Shown: one piece after another, positions 22,841 through 62,945 of the stretch
How the letters are laid out: every line of letters begins with the position of its first letter
Numbering within the stretch: the first letter of the stretch is position 1
Source of the DNA: Luidia sarsii
Lineage: Eukaryota > Echinodermata > Asteroidea > Paxillosida > Luidiidae
Assembly: GCA_949987565.1 (NCBI GenBank)
Contig: OX465102.1
Span: 30,304,444-30,368,443, forward strand
Direction of reading: 5' to 3'
Length of the DNA stretch: 64,000 bases
The notes under the pieces: model-generated
Seen by the model: the letters and a program-made list of their open reading frames with translations, nothing else
What the model was told of the DNA's origin: nothing
Database searches by the model: none
Program-made: the position numbers and the translations under genes

Positions 22841-23660
22841 CGCGGTGTCAACACGCTCTTCAACGTCAGCATACTCCCCTAGCTGCCTTAACAATGGACC
22901 TTTCCCATGAAATATGCAAATAAGAGCTGGCGCATGCGCTTTACTAAATTGGTGGGGAAACGAGTGCGCGTTGCGTGCAGGTTTCGAAATATGCGCGTAG
23001 GAGACGCTGAATAGCCAATGACCGCACGCCAAACTGTTAGTGAGAAGGAACAGTGCGGACCAAAGATCTTATAACGCGCAAAGCGCGCACGATGGATAAC
23101 TCTGAGGAAAAGGTGAAGTACGCACTGGACGCCATTTTAGTAAGCAACGAAATCTTTCGTCTGCTTTCGGTGCTCCGAAAATGAAGCGAGAGAGTCACAA
23201 ACAATAAAACAGATACAACTTTGGATGCGTGGACAGAATGTGATAACTTTCAATGTGATGTGACCACGAAAATGGAGAGAATGTGTGCGACTTTGCTTAC
23301 TAAAATGGCGCCCGGTGCGTACTTCACCCGGATGCGTGTGATCTCGCAAGAATAGGCTATCTTGCGCGCTTCACGTGCAATAGGATCTTTGGTGCGGATC
23401 AAGCGCGCTCGCTGCGCGGCACGCATAATTTTTTTTCGTAGGAGGGTTAGGGGCAATTTTCAAGATTTATCATAAAAATGCGTGTCGTATTATTTTAAGG
23501 AAAATTACGATAGAAGAAGATTACGACACCCCATTTATGATACTTGCCCCTAACCCTCCTCCAAAAAAAATTACGCGTGCGGTACGGGGTACTGTACTAC
23601 CCGACCAAAGTATTGGAGGACTAGGGAGAATGCTGACATATAAGAGCGTGTTGACATCGA
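22841..23660. mobile_element. Foldback element with nested palindromes
   Basis: Outer ends GGTGTCAACACGCTCTTCAA (22844) and AGAGCGTGTTGACATCGAGG (about 23643) are inverted. Inside, GGTGAAGTACGCACTGGACG then CCATTTTAGTAAGC (23112-23145) is inverted at about 23296-23330; CGGACCAAAGATCTTATAAC is inverted near 23385-23405; GGAGGGTTAGGGGCAA (23443) pairs with TTGCCCCTAACCCTCC (23545). A deletion derivative sits at 56891-57071. No long coding frame. Confidence 0.85.
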
Positions 23661-24021
23661 GGAGGTGCACACACGTCCTATTTCGCGCACTGATCCGGCC
23701 CCTGTGCAAAAGAGACTTGTTCGTTTCACGGCCATCGATGAAAGCGATATCATGCGCGGGAGCCAGCGAGCAGATCGCCATCCGGCTCCGAATCGGCCGA
23801 GAGCAAACTTCGTAAAAGGAGCTCGGCTATCTGTGGAAAGGATCTTACTAAACTCTGAAAGACCGCCTGCAAGTCCGCACTGAGATTCACCCTTAAGTCA
23901 CTCGGGAGTTGTTGTTTTTTTCGCTGCGAAATCTTACTCTAGAAACTAATGCCATTTACGTAAGGAAGGCTTAGGTTCGGACTTAGACCTCCGCGTTTAT
24001 GATCTTATAAAACACAGCTGT
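23661..24021. other. Intergenic, nothing recognised
   Basis: Mixed sequence. GGAAGGCTTAGGTTCGGACT at about 23965 resembles the hairpin arm at 20865, so a scrap of that MITE may be present. Confidence 0.4.
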
Positions 24022-24360
24022 TTTAAAGGCACAATACAACATTGGGAAGATCGTAAAACATCGCTGTCCACAGATTTACTTCTAATTGACACAGTTTGTA
24101 GATGGTCATGATAGAATCCTCATGTTGAAATTTTACGGTCTGGGATACTGTACTTCCCTATTAATCTTCACTCAAACATCGACAAATAAATACACTGAGA
24201 ACGGTGCAAAAACCGAGTATTTGCTTCACTTTTTCTACTCTCTCAGATCACCATTTCAGATAACACCTTCGCAGGATTGCATTTTTGGGATGTTTAATGG
24301 TTTAACACACAAACTGTGGCAATCTTATGACCTTTACCAATGTTGTATAGGGCCTTTAAA
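24022..24360 (+). mobile_element. MITE family 2 (TTTAAAGGCCCAATACAACA), copy 1
   Basis: Ends TTTAAAGGCACAATACAACA and TGTTGTATAGGGCCTTTAAA are inverted. Shared interior words: CACAGTTTGTAGATGGTCAT, GAATCCTCATGTTGAAAT, TACGGTCTGGGATACTGTAC, CACAAACTGTGGCAATC. Six copies in this window: here, 28868, 41444, 50875, 54435 and 55512; the last four are in introns of the CD36-family gene. Confidence 0.9.
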
Positions 24361-24559
24361 GTCACAGGCATTTAGGTTCAAGCATTTTTGCCACAGACTG
24401 TTTTACTCTGTGATATACAGCACAGCAAACCTCCCTATCCTCCCCTCTTTCTCTCCCACCCCCTCCCTATGTCTTTCTCATCCGTGTTGCACTCCCCACA
24501 GTTGCTTCCCTAACCGGACGAGAAAAAAACCAGATTGATGTCTTATATTTTATAGTATT

Positions 24560-24770
24560 TCGGCATTTTAGTTACCAAATTGTATAATATTGCTATTGAT
24601 CAAAATCGTATATCTTACAATTTAGTGGGCCTGACGTTTCGATCCTAGCAGGACCTTTCTCAAAAGGCAAAGGCAGAAAGATCCTGCTAGGATCGAAACG
24701 TCAGGCCCACTCAATTTTAAGATTTTCATTTTGGTAATTTTAGTCAGTAAGCAGTTTGCAACTCAATTCC
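24560..24770. repeat. Family B inverted pair
   Basis: GGGCCTGACGTTTCGATCCT (24628) is followed after a short loop by GGATCGAAACGTCAGGCCCA (24689), a near-perfect palindrome of about 90 bp, then TTTTAAGATTTTCATTTTGG and CAGTTTGCAAC. Confidence 0.85.
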
Positions 24771-25619
24771 CCCTAAATTAACCTACTCTCCCATGCCTGT
24801 CCTACCTCCCCTCCTCCATCCCTCCCTCCCTCCCTCCCTCCCTCCTCTCGATTCGATTAAAATGTGGAGAGGAAAAGGGCAAAGGGAGCGAGACATTTGA
24901 CCCATTTTCTGTCGATGGACAACCACGACAACCCCCCCCCACCCCACTCCCCAAATTAACCGCGGGAGAATAGCAGTCGTTGGCCGTCCATTGCCTAATG
25001 TGCCAGCCGGGCTATAACGATTGGCTCCCGGTCGTTATTTTTCCTCCGGCCCCCCTGGCGAATTTATAGAGTTGCCGAAAAAATCATCTGAAATTGCCCC
25101 GAATTCGCCTGGCCGCGGTTCGTGCAGCTAGCAGGGAAGCCGACTTCTTTTCCCGTGTCTCCAAAATGACCAACATTTTTGAGCGCGTGGGAAATCTGTA
25201 CAAGCTGTAAAAAATAGGCGGTTTTCGATTCCCTATCACGGATCTATACCCCGCTGGTCAGCTCCGATTGGCTCTGGTTTCATGTTTGTCCATACCCTAC
25301 CGACAGAGTGAGAGCAGGGTCAGTTTTTGGTCAGCAGACTCGACGCTGCATGGTCCCGGAACCATAGCCAGGTTGAAACAAAATACGGGCTTAGTCGATA
25401 TCTTGGTCTGTTTCCATGTATCACGTACAGTGATAAACGCATACACTATCAATCTCAAGAAAAATATAGCCTATAATCTATTCACCAATGTAGCTTTTTG
25501 GTTTACACTGCTTAAAATGTAAAGGAGTTTCTATTCTGATTCGAGCAAACGACATAGGCTTCTTACATCATGCGACCGCTATGGCTTCATGTTTCACACG
25601 AGCCTATGGAACCCAAAAG
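24771..25619. other. Intergenic with CTCC run
   Basis: 24811-24843 is (CTCC)n. 24930-24955 is C-rich. A 84-codon frame at 25268-25522 has no known motif. No gene called. Confidence 0.45.
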
Positions 25620-25888
25620 CTAGCGGCTAGCGTGATTTTTTTCCCAGGATGGGAAAGGCCACCTTTAACATAAACGCGCGCTATTGGTTGCATTTTATCC
25701 AGATATGGTGAATTACTCACGATATTTTTGCGCACGGACATCTTTAGTACACGCTTGTGGTGTAGTATACACTACATTACATTATGTAGGCCTACAGTGT
25801 ACATCTACATGTACACCATAAATGTACTCGAATCACAATGTTAATGGTGGCCTTTCCCGTCCTGGGAAAAAAAATACGCTAGCGGCTA
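25620..25888. mobile_element. Hairpin MITE (TAGCGGCTAGCGT arms)
   Basis: TAGCGGCTAGCGTGATTTTT then TTCCCAGGATGGGAAAGGCC and ACCTTTAACAT (25621-25671) is inverted at 25838-25888 with about five mismatches. Spacer has no coding potential. Confidence 0.87.
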
Positions 25889-25984
25889 CAGGCAATTCCT
25901 ATTATTTTTTAGATAGTGTATAACATTTGGCCGTACCAAATGAATGCGTACCCGACCTTATTTTTACCAAGAGCGACTAATGAC

Positions 25985-26415
25985 AGCTTCTCTGTGTGAC
26001 GCTCAGCGATGACAAGAAAACACTAATCCCCAAGCCCATTAAACTCCTAAGATTGGTCCAGAAACTTGACGCTTCCTGTCGTGCTCTCATGCACTACTGC
26101 CTTGGTGTACACTTTCCTGCACGAATAACAAACACCGACTTGTACGCTTGTACAGGCATAGCTCCTGCCACAACAACCCTGCTGAAAAAAACGCCTCCAC
26201 TTAGTTGGCCATGCACTACGGAGACCAGAGGTGCCTCTCGCTGTCTTCCTGAACCCACTCAACCAACCATCAGAACCCTTTCGGCAGGGTGGAAGCCTGC
26301 GCTGCACCTACATATCACAGATCATAGACGACCTCAACGCCATCGGCCTTCAACACGACCAGGCAGTTCGTGCTGCCCAGGATAGGGCTGGATGGCAAAA
26401 AAGAATTTCTAACAT
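25985..26415 (+). pseudogene. Non-LTR retrotransposon reverse transcriptase, C-terminal relic
   Basis: Two open segments in different frames join into one recognisable tail. The first (to about 26195) reads RITNTDLYACTGIAPATTTLLKK; after a frame change near 26195 the second reads LVGHALRRPE, VPLAVFLN, and ends IGLQHDQAVRAAQDRAGWQK. The family pattern in LINE-type polyproteins is a short stretch of RITNEELY..TG, then L.WLGHV.R, then ..A.DR..WR near the C-terminus. I recognise it by that order. The upstream polymerase domain (with FADD) and the endonuclease are absent. The frame break and missing body make it dead. The clade (RTE, CR1 or Jockey type) cannot be settled by eye. Confidence 0.75.
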
Positions 26416-28279
26416 TGCAACAAAAAAAACGGTCACAACGTCTCGAGCCGAGATCGGCCCGAGTAGCGTTAATATTAAGATTGTTACGGGCCTTCCTGCA
26501 AACTTCAGATGCACAAACACAAATAATTACTGCAATTCAGGTCCGTAATTACACAGGTATCCTTGAGGTCCGCCAAATATGGCTGCCAAACAGTAAATTG
26601 AGCTCGGGAGTTTGCCATAAATAACCTATAATTGATTCGAAGATGCAATTACATTGCTCGCCCAGGTTACCAATTAAGGCTACGAGAGTGCGTCAAACAA
26701 CCTGACTAACAAGACGGTTTCAAGACGCTTCCATTGTGTCAAAATCGTATACCGCACTATGGCACGCTGACCGTCCCGACTAGAGCCCACACAGAAGGTA
26801 TTTGACGGCTAGTGGAGCATTGGGTGCCGATGTGAGACGCTGAGATTTGATTACAAGTGGCTCGGGGTGGTTAGGGTCGGGTCGATGCTAACTTTGCTTG
26901 AATGCGAATCGAATTTGGACATTTTAAAGGCGTCATTGTGAAATCAAGATGACGAAAAGGTGGCTCCTGTTTGCTGGGGTGGCGTGCGCGCAGCGAAAGG
27001 TAGGGCCCATGGTAAGACACTGTTAGAACTGTTCCAAACTATCCAACAGAAACAACAACAATTGATATTACAGAACAGCAGAAATGTCTAAATCCTAAAA
27101 GAGCCGGCTTTTTTTTACCATCTCACAGCCGGGGGCGGATTCCGTCCCCTCGGGTGGTTCAATGATGAATTTCAATTATATGGTATGGTAATAGAGAATT
27201 TAATTTGAATAAATTAATGTTTTGTCTAAATATAGCTCGTTAATTATTCATGATTCCATTTTTTTTTCATCATTTCAGTGTTTTGTTTTTGTTTGATTTC
27301 CCATATCAAAGAATCTGTTTGCAGTGTTTGTATTAATTTTACAATGATAATGAAACAAGAAGATCCAACAGTAGTATACGGCAATTATGCACTAGTATGC
27401 ACTAGTATGCAAACTATGCACTATACACTATGCACTATGGATGCTATGCTTTTATGTAGTAAGTCAATAGAACAATTTTTATCACACTACACGATGGCCC
27501 TGTTCACTGTCAGAAAATGCCACCTCCAATTTGATAACATTTTGTGTCAAAATGTGCCTAATAAGCCGGCCAAAAGGTCATAAAGCTTCAGCACGCAGAA
27601 AAAAATCACCGAGACGCTGAACAAAACTACAGAGGTCGGAATCCGCCCCCTGCTCTTTGAGGGTTACGGTAACCCAACTGTACCCGTAGGCCTACTACCC
27701 ACAAATCTTGAAGTTCTGATCTGAACTGTGGCAACTTCAAAGCTGAAGGGGGGATGACTCTCTCTAGCAGGTATGCGCTTAATTGCTTGTGCATGTCAAC
27801 CACCCTGACATCGAGTTCAGCAAGTAAGTGCATCATGTTCAACATATTCCCTTCCAGCACTAAGGGCTGAATGCAAAAGCATGTGACTTCACAGTCAATT
27901 AGTTCGTGTGAAATACGGGGTTCCATCGTGTCTTTCGACGCCAGCAATCAATTGCATTCCGTCCGAGGCATCCATACGACGCTGTATGAAATTCAAAACG
28001 GTGAATCTCACAGATCCGTTAAAGGGCTGCCGCAATATGTTTTATCCATGCTGCAGAAATGCTTTGCAATGTTGCTAACCATCAAAATGTTCTCCACACT
28101 CGTTCTGAAGGTGTATTTGCAAGTTCTCAGTTGTTATGCTAATGAGAATTTCAATATTCATGAGCAAATTATTTTATGATGTCATCACAGGGTCATGCAA
28201 CAGAAACCAAACTGATTGTGATCTAACGTTTTTAGAACAATTCTGGTTTTTCATACAGACCTATCCCTTATTCATAACC
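26416..28279. other. Intergenic with one unassigned minus-strand frame
   Basis: 27627-27947 (minus) encodes 106 residues with a fairly natural composition (LNMMHLLAELDVRVVDMHKQ, then LSAYLLERVIPPS). It could be a piece of a decayed element or a lone exon, but I recognise no family and stops lie just upstream in the frame. 27387-27440 has ATGCACTAGT/ATGCACTAT short repeats. The rest is unremarkable. Confidence 0.4.
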
Positions 28280-28425
28280 TTAAAATTTAGTGGGCCTGAC
28301 GTTTCGATCCTATCAGGACCTTTCTCAAAGGCAGAGTGACAAGGACAAAACAGATACATGTACACGGAGGAAGGGGGAGAGTGAATAGGACACGGATGAG
28401 AAACAAATATTGCAAATCACCTTAT
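28280..28425 (-). repeat. Family B repeat, long form
   Basis: Same content and order as window positions 1-115: GGGCCTGACGTTTCGATCCT, the CTCAAAGGCAGAGTGACAAG segment, and GGACACGGATGAGAAACAAA. On the minus strand it ends in GAAACGTCAGGCCC. Confidence 0.85.
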
Positions 28426-28867
28426 ATTGCAAATCACCTTATTCATAACCTGTTGATTTACTGCCAAAATGTATGCTTTCATAATCATTGAGTGAAGGAG
28501 TTATTCCATCAAACCTAACTAATCCAGAGGGATTTATTTGCAATTTGAAAGTAAAATGTCTTTCTTATGTTCTCTGTTTTTTACATGACCTTACAATAGA
28601 GCCTTAATTTTTATAAGAATATTCTTAAAGGTAACAAGATGACCAATGTCTGACTCCACTAAGAAAAAGAAGCTTGCCAATATGTTTGTACACTTCAGAT
28701 CCCTAGATGACAGCAGAAATTTAGCTTAACTGTGATATTTATTTTCGTTTGTTTTAAAAAACGGGAGTCTATAGTTGTTTTATGTTCAATGATTTTATTA
28801 CAGGCATAATATATTCTGAAGTCAAACATTAACAAACGGGGATTTGATGGAGCATGTTAGAGGCCGG
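28426..28867. other. Intergenic, nothing recognised
   Basis: A+T-rich sequence. TTGCAAATCACCTTAT is duplicated at 28410-28440. No gene. Confidence 0.4.
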
Positions 28868-29245
28868 CTTAAAGCCCCTACACAACATTGGTAAGATCGA
28901 AAAACAGAAATGTTCACAGATTTGCATGAAACTTAAACAGTTTGAAGATGGTTATAGTAGAAACCTCGCACTGAAATATTTCTGCCTAAAATGTTGTATT
29001 TTGGGAGAAATGAGTAAAAGAAATAGTTTACGTCTCACCGAGATCTAAAAAAAAATTCGGAACAGTACGGCGTTGAATGCTGCATTTTCGCGAAACAAAT
29101 GAAGTGGTTTGCACTATTTTCTCGAGACTCGGTTGGCGGATTGAGCTGAAATTTTTACAGGTGTGCTATTTCATGCGTATGTTGGATCAGACAACGTATG
29201 GATGCTATTCTTTGACCTCGACCAATGTTGTGTAGGGGCTTTAAG
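28868..29245 (+). mobile_element. MITE family 2, copy 2 (diverged)
   Basis: Ends CTTAAAGCCCCTACACAACA and TGTTGTGTAGGGGCTTTAAG are inverted. The interior keeps ACATTGGTAAGATCG, TGTTCACAGATTTGC and CAGTTTGAAGATGGTTA but is clearly older than the copies at 24022 or 54435. Confidence 0.8.
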
Positions 29246-30720
29246 CAACCAGCAAGTAATTTCCCCTAGTGTAGTTACCCATCTATTTGCAAACGATTGT
29301 GGCCTGTTATAGAAAAGAGCAGAATCAGTCCCATGTCAATTAGTCTTTTCTCAAGACTAATATCAAAACGAGATGACAATCGACAGACTAATTAGGGAAC
29401 CAGGGTTGCAATAAGAACAGGCCAGCCAAGGCAGACTATGACTACATCCTTGATGGATAGCTAACAACTGTAAGACCTTAATCTCGAAAAGCCTGATTTG
29501 GCATTGAATATGCTCATTGGTACATTGTAATCACAGATATTTTTGTTTTAGATTTATTGGAAGTGGGTTTTTTTTATTAATCCAAAATATGCCGGCAGTT
29601 ATTTAGGGCGCTGGTCTTTACGTCATATGGGGATAACAGATTTTGTTTTCTCTCCACCGAAAAGGCTGTATACGCGTAGTTACACTTCCCTGATTTATGA
29701 ACTTCACGAAAAGTGAAAAAGTGGTTGGCCGATGAGGTCTTTCCACCAGCTTTTCATCAGAATCTGATTTGTCGATACCAAGGATGGAGATTCTGAAAAT
29801 ATCTTTCCGATGGCAGCAGGAAACGTCGTGCAAAATCATGTATGAGCACGAATAGTCTCCGTAAAAGCAATCTTCGAAATGGACGCTGAACAACACGCTT
29901 TTGACGGGTTTTTATATTTTTGGTCGTGTCAGCGTGATTTTTGACGTCCAAATGCGACTTATTCTAGACTCATCAGGGGAAAAATACATTTTTTGTCCAT
30001 TGCAGCAATCCTCAGCAACGAATCTTGCAGGCATGTCAACAACAGTGTCTAATTTTTTACTCCTGAAAATCTCTTCTTATGAAAAACGTGCACTGACTGT
30101 ATAATTTATAGTTACGAACGTACAATGTAACACCTCCCCGACAAGAGTAATGGACCGAGTTTTGTCCGAACATGACGTCACCAAGAACGGCTTCCATGGG
30201 GGCGTGGCTGCTCCCCCTTTCAAACTTAAAGTATTGCTGTATCCTCCTTCCCAAATTTTAAAATTCGAAAGAAAATGCATGATTGTATTTTACTGACACC
30301 ACAATTTTTTTTTAAATGATAAAAAAAAATCCAAAATTCATTGCAGTTGACCTTTAATCTTTCTCGAGTGGTTCTCCACACTACCACAAAAGAGAAAAGT
30401 GTAGCAAATTTGAAATAACAGCAAATTAACCACTTAGTGTACCATCGCAACACCCAAAGCAATAAGCATTATGAAGTCATTCGATGACGGGCAAGGTAAA
30501 ATTACCATGAAACGAAAAGAAAGTAATTACAAGAGTGAACAGAACAGCCGAGTTGAAATTGAAAAAAAAGCTTCATCCACTTTGTGGGTTCCCCGAACTG
30601 CTGTTGCCATCAGGTTTACAGCAATTGGTTGCTCCACGAAGGACGATTTGTTTGCATGAAAGTGAAAACGGGGCCGTGATCCCTGAAGATACAATTATGC
30701 CAGTTATTTGTTTAGTTATA
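29246..30720. other. Intergenic, nothing recognised
   Basis: A+T-rich sequence with A- and T-runs. Frames of 60-92 codons have no known motif. No element ends found. Confidence 0.4.
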
Positions 30721-30955
30721 GCTTCTGGCTGGCGCCCCATCCCCGTCAAAGAAGACCCCTATCTAAGGGCTGGATAGCTCGTATGTTCAGTTCAGTTCAG
30801 TTTATTTTATTTCCACTTACACGGTAAATAAAGTTAAATACTAGAATATTAGAATTTCATAATGGGTTTGCAGTAAGTGGAGGAGGTCTCCAAGAAGCAG
30901 AGCTTGCAAGGCGGAGACCCCCTTGGATTGTGTACTTATACATTGTTGAAAATTA
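30721..30955 (+). repeat. SINE leader scrap and LINE-like tail (TTCAGTTCAG)
   Basis: 30740-30785 has CTAAGGGCTGGATAGCTCGT, the leader of the local tRNA-derived SINE. It is followed by TTCAGTTCAGTTCAGTTTAT and TTTATTTCC, and GGAGGTCTCCAAGAAGCAGA, words typical of the 3' untranslated end of invertebrate LINEs. Assignment is by resemblance only. Confidence 0.5.
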
Positions 30956-31054
30956 TATAAAATTACCTTTGAATATTGTTGGGAAGTAAGTACATAATAT
31001 TTGAGTTAATAACTTAAGGTTTAACACGAAATAACATGCATGAGACAGGGCTGG

Positions 31055-31112
31055 CAACGACAGGACAGGACAGGACAGGACAGGACAGGACAGGACAGGA
31101 CAGGACAGGACG
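31055..31112. repeat. (GGACA)n microsatellite
   Basis: About 11 tandem copies of GGACA. Confidence 0.95.
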
Positions 31113-31119
31113 AAAACGT

Positions 31120-31290
31120 GAGGTATGGTAAGAGCGCTGACACGCAAAACCAGAGGTCTCAGGCTCAGGTCGCAATCCTGTCGGAGTTTTCTTTGCCATT
31201 TTTCAAATTTGTTTTTAAAAAATTCCCAAGTCAGTTTTTCCTGTATTTGTTTGATTTTTCAAAATTGTTCCAAAAATCAACAGACAGTTG
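31120..31290 (+). repeat. tRNA-derived SINE copy
   Basis: TATGGTAAGAGCGCTGACAC (A-box-like), AACCAGAGGTCTCAGGCTCA, then TTTTCTTTGCCATTTTTCAA, AAATTCCCAAGTCAGTTTTT and TTTGTTTGATTTTTC. Same layout as 11535 and 46090-46180. Confidence 0.75.
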
Positions 31291-34250
31291 TGCCTTTATC
31301 TATTTTACAGAGAAAAAAAAGGCAGGATGCTTCAACATAAAAAAGGATGTGCACTCTTTCCTCCCACAAGTTGCAACAGGACTCGACAATATCTCAAGAT
31401 GCCCTCGACTACGCCCGACGTCCTGCCCGCGAGAGCGGAGTGATCGCCACTCTCCCGTCGGGGAGTCTTTTGCACGCGGCCTGGGAGACGACTCCACCGT
31501 GTTGAGGATCGGACACCGGGGGGGACTTTGAACGGTACAGGGCCCGGTCGGCCTGCCAGGAAATCACGTCATCGTTTTTTTGTTTTTTTTTATTCCTCCG
31601 GAGAAAGGCGGAAGGGTTAAGGGACAAGGACGGGAACCGCTTACTTACGGACGTGTTTAATAGAGCGTGCAGGTGGAACAGAACCAGCCGAGCAAGAAGG
31701 GTTGCGTCTTGGGGGAGGGGAGGGGAGGGGAGAGAAGACGGACTCGCAAAAAAAAAACATCGACTTGTCTTAAATATCGTACACATTCTCTCACTCTCTC
31801 ACTATTCTCTCACTATAGTCTGTAGAAAAACAGATTGTGTTGGACGGGTTAAACTCAATAACAATCTCCCATCATTATTTGGGGGAAAAAACAAACCAAG
31901 TGGAGGACTACGTTCACTCCGCGCTAATCATCATAAAGATGAAAAAAATTGAAAAATGATAAATTATTTCATTGACTGAAGATAAAGCAAATCTCATTTG
32001 TTTATAAAACTTCTCAGTTATTCTCGTCATATTGCATGCACCCCTTCCTCTCTGCTTCTGTCCTCTTTGCCGAGAAAGGTCATATTAGGACCGAAGGCAC
32101 TCGACATTGTTTATTTCGGATTTCAGTGAATCTTGTTTAGTGGAAATCAAAATATTCGGGGACTTAAAATGTTGCACTTATTTGCTATTTGACTAAAGGA
32201 AGTGAAAGGGTGTGTACCGGGAACGGGCGGCAGATGGGATTGGAAAAGAAACAAGTTTCACAGGACTGGAGGTTCTTGTTCTTCTGGGGGTAAATCTACT
32301 CAGCTAAAAGCACCGAAAATCTAAAGGGATTTTAGGAGGTTGGAGTTCAAGCTACAATTTACAATGCCACCCACGCAGCTAAGAGGATCGCGATTGATTG
32401 AAGTGCTGCGCGTAGATGCCGATCGTAGTGAACTGCAGAAGGCGGTATTTCTAAGAGCGCCCTCTATTTGATATTTCCGCACTGCCGGAGGGCCAAGCAG
32501 TGCAACTGGCCTGGCTATCTGTCCGGTCCGAATACTTCAAAGTTGGTCATTTTAATGGGGCCAGTGTTGGATAGGGGAATTAACCTGAAACCAAGTGGTC
32601 GGCACACCGAAAGACAAACAGTGGTCATGTTTCGTTTTTCCCCTACGAAGTTATTGACACCATATGAAAAGTCAGTTAAGCCTTGCATGCATGGTTCAAC
32701 TTTTTTGTACTTACAAGTCTGACTCTCGGAAGAGCCGCTGAGTCGACGTTTCGGACTGTGTGTGATCTGCCCGCCGCCCGCTTCCTCCCGACGGCGGACA
32801 GAGCACACACCGTTCGAAACGTTGAATCACAAACTCCTCAAAGAGCCATATGACTCATTCTCGAAAACATTTGAAAAGTCGATCTACAAAACTAATAATC
32901 ATGTTTGTGGCCCATTTAAAAACGAACCTGACCCTCCGCCGTAAGCCTAGTGCTAAAACAAAAAGAGGAAAGAGACTAAAGAAATTCGAGCAGCTCGGTT
33001 CCTTTCGGAAGCATCGCCATTGCTTCACTGCTCTACTCTAGCCCCTACTCTATTGTTAGAAGCATTGAGGACTAGGCCATTCAGGCCTCTTGTGAAAGAT
33101 ATCATTAGCTGGCGGTCTAAATCTTCCCCTGTATTGTAGAAGAGCTTTGTATTATAGATGAACAAGCCATGCACTTCGTTACATTAGTTTCCCCGAGTGC
33201 ACGCATCGCATAGACTGTATAGTTGTGATAGGCCGTGTGGTGTATGCGCATAATAGATCGCTATCTTGCAAACTGGAAACCACGATGAGTTTGAGCAAAA
33301 TCTTCAACAGGACATAATTATATTCTCGCGTTCGTGCTTATCGTAACATTTCTCATGATGGTGAGGGTATACCGTTGATCAAGATTGAGGGGTGGCGATG
33401 AGGTTGGGACTCACTTAACGAGAACGAGGCGTCGTGGGTGCATGGGAGTTCCAGGCGAGATCCCCGGTGCTACAGAAATGTGTAAACATGGCCACCCGCG
33501 TATATGGGCTGATTCCTTCCCTGACGGAAAACACAGCCGCGGTTATTCGACGTATAGAGTCCAACGCTTGCACTGCACTTGCCACGGGCTTCGACCGATT
33601 ACTCCCCGGTTAATCAGTAACGCAACAATATGATTTTATCTCATTTTGTGTGCATCGAGTAAAAAAAGAAAACAATGACCAGGAAGGCAATGGGTTGGTT
33701 GGTTTAAGTTTAGTTTACTATTCTAATCTGGGAGGAGGGGGGACTTTGTCACGCAAACGCCCAGTTAGACATGCGCCTAGAATATCGCAATTTACGGCCC
33801 TGTTTGCATTGCATTGGTGCAGATGAGGCAGGCAGCAATTAGCGCTAATCAGTTGCCTTCGAATGTACGCCATATACAGTCGGTAATCAGTCGGCACAAA
33901 TCATCCGTAGCCATGCCGACTTTGTAATGGTGGGTTCCTGGCAACAGAGAGACACCCACAGTTAATAATAGGAGGGGGAGCTGGTAGGGCTGTCCTTTCA
34001 TCAGTCTAGCTGTCTTCTCTCCGTATACACGCATCACCGAATGAAAGCACCGAGGACACTCTTGATCTTGGACCGGATGAGCTCGTGGTGATACCCCCGG
34101 GCAGCCGCGGACAGGGGTTTTGTTTTGTGGACTTTGCTTTACCGGCCTTTGAGACGAACCTCGGACCGTGTCCTCGTCGACTCTCTGCGGTGTTGCTACG
34201 AAGAAAGATACTGCTCTCCGCGTAGAAACGTCTCCACGTGCGCTCGTTTG
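31291..34250. other. Upstream intergenic region of the CD36-family gene
   Basis: Mostly unique sequence. 31720-31760 holds GGGGAGGGGAGGGGA and an A-run; 31780-31818 CTCTCACTCTCTCACT. 32280-32365 is a scrap of family D (AGCTAAAAGCACCGAAAATC, TTCAAGCTACAATTTAC). 32745-32825 has GACGTTTCGGAC and, opposite, GTTCGAAACGTTG, another GAAACG-type repeat end. No promoter motif I would trust, and no second gene. Confidence 0.45.
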
Positions 34251-34600
34251 GGGAGAGTGAGTGAGAAAGAGAGAGGAGGGCAGAGAGAGGTACAGAGAGA
34301 AAGAAGAGTCAGACAGAGAGGAGTGAGAGGGTGAGAACGAGAGAGGGAGAGAGAGGGAGAGAGAGAGGAGAGAGAGAAGAAAGAGAGAGACTGAGAGCCG
34401 GAGGGAGACGAAGAGGGACAGTTGAGAGACAGGGAACGAGCTGAGAGAGAAACGAGGAGAGACCGAGAGAGCAGAGAGAGTGTGTGGGAGAGGGGGAAGA
34501 GAGAGAAGAGCTAGTGAGACAGCTAGAGAGACATACAGAAAGGGGAGGGAGGGAGAGAGAGACAACCAGAGAGAGACAGAGAGCGGGTATAGGCCCTGCA
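34251..34600 (+). promoter_or_regulatory. GA-rich 5' flank or 5' UTR of the CD36-family gene
   Basis: (GAGA)n-type sequence runs from about 34255 to 34588, directly ahead of the start codon at 34619. Such tracts near promoters can bind GAGA-type factors or lie in the 5' UTR; which applies here is inference. The frame of exon 1 stays open upstream to an ATG at 34484, but family N-termini are short, so I place the start at 34619. Confidence 0.4.
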
Positions 34601-34618
34601 GTCCCGGCGATCATCGAG

Positions 34619-62356
<27,738 letters not shown>

Positions 62357-62945
62357 GTAATTATGAGACCATTCTGTCTGGGGGGCCCTTGCCGAAATGC
62401 TCTTCGTTTCATTTACACGAAGCTACTTGTCAATGGCCATAAGGAGAAATAGTTTTTAAAAGGCCATTCCCCTTTGCGAGGATGGAGAGCGAGAGAGAAA
62501 TGTGATTAGAGTTTTGTGAATTGCCTGCGGGTTCGGTTTCCACACGGGGCGATACAATTTATTGTTAGCGTAATACCAAGAGGGCGCTGTCTTAGAAAAT
62601 AATCCACGAGCTACCGACAAAATATTTTCGCACGCCTTCCTACGGGAACCACCTTTTCTGTGAAGCCCTAATCTCTCACAGACCTTCGCCGCGAGGGGAA
62701 CTTGTTATCGTTTCACAGAATAGGAAGCTGGTCGGGACGTCATCAATCCCTGTCCACCAGGGATTTCCCCATGGAATATTGTCAGTCTGAGGTGGCAACC
62801 GATACGCCTATTTTTTTCAATAGATGAGTTTCGGCACATTGTGGATGAGCTATGTTGAGATTCCACAGGTCACAGACTGGATAGTAAGGAATGACTCTCA
62901 TGCACTGTAAAATGTACATACATGTACATGTACATTTAGAAGCAT
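62357..62945. other. Intron 11, first part
   Basis: No exon, RNA gene or element recognised. TGTACATACATGTACATGTA at about 62911 is a short palindromic run. Confidence 0.45.

Noticed and set aside
34484..34618. Upstream ATG at 34484 as the start of the receptor
   Set aside because: Would add 45 Glu/Arg-rich residues from the GA tract; family N-termini are only about 5-15 residues before the helix, and the ATG at 34619 has a good context.
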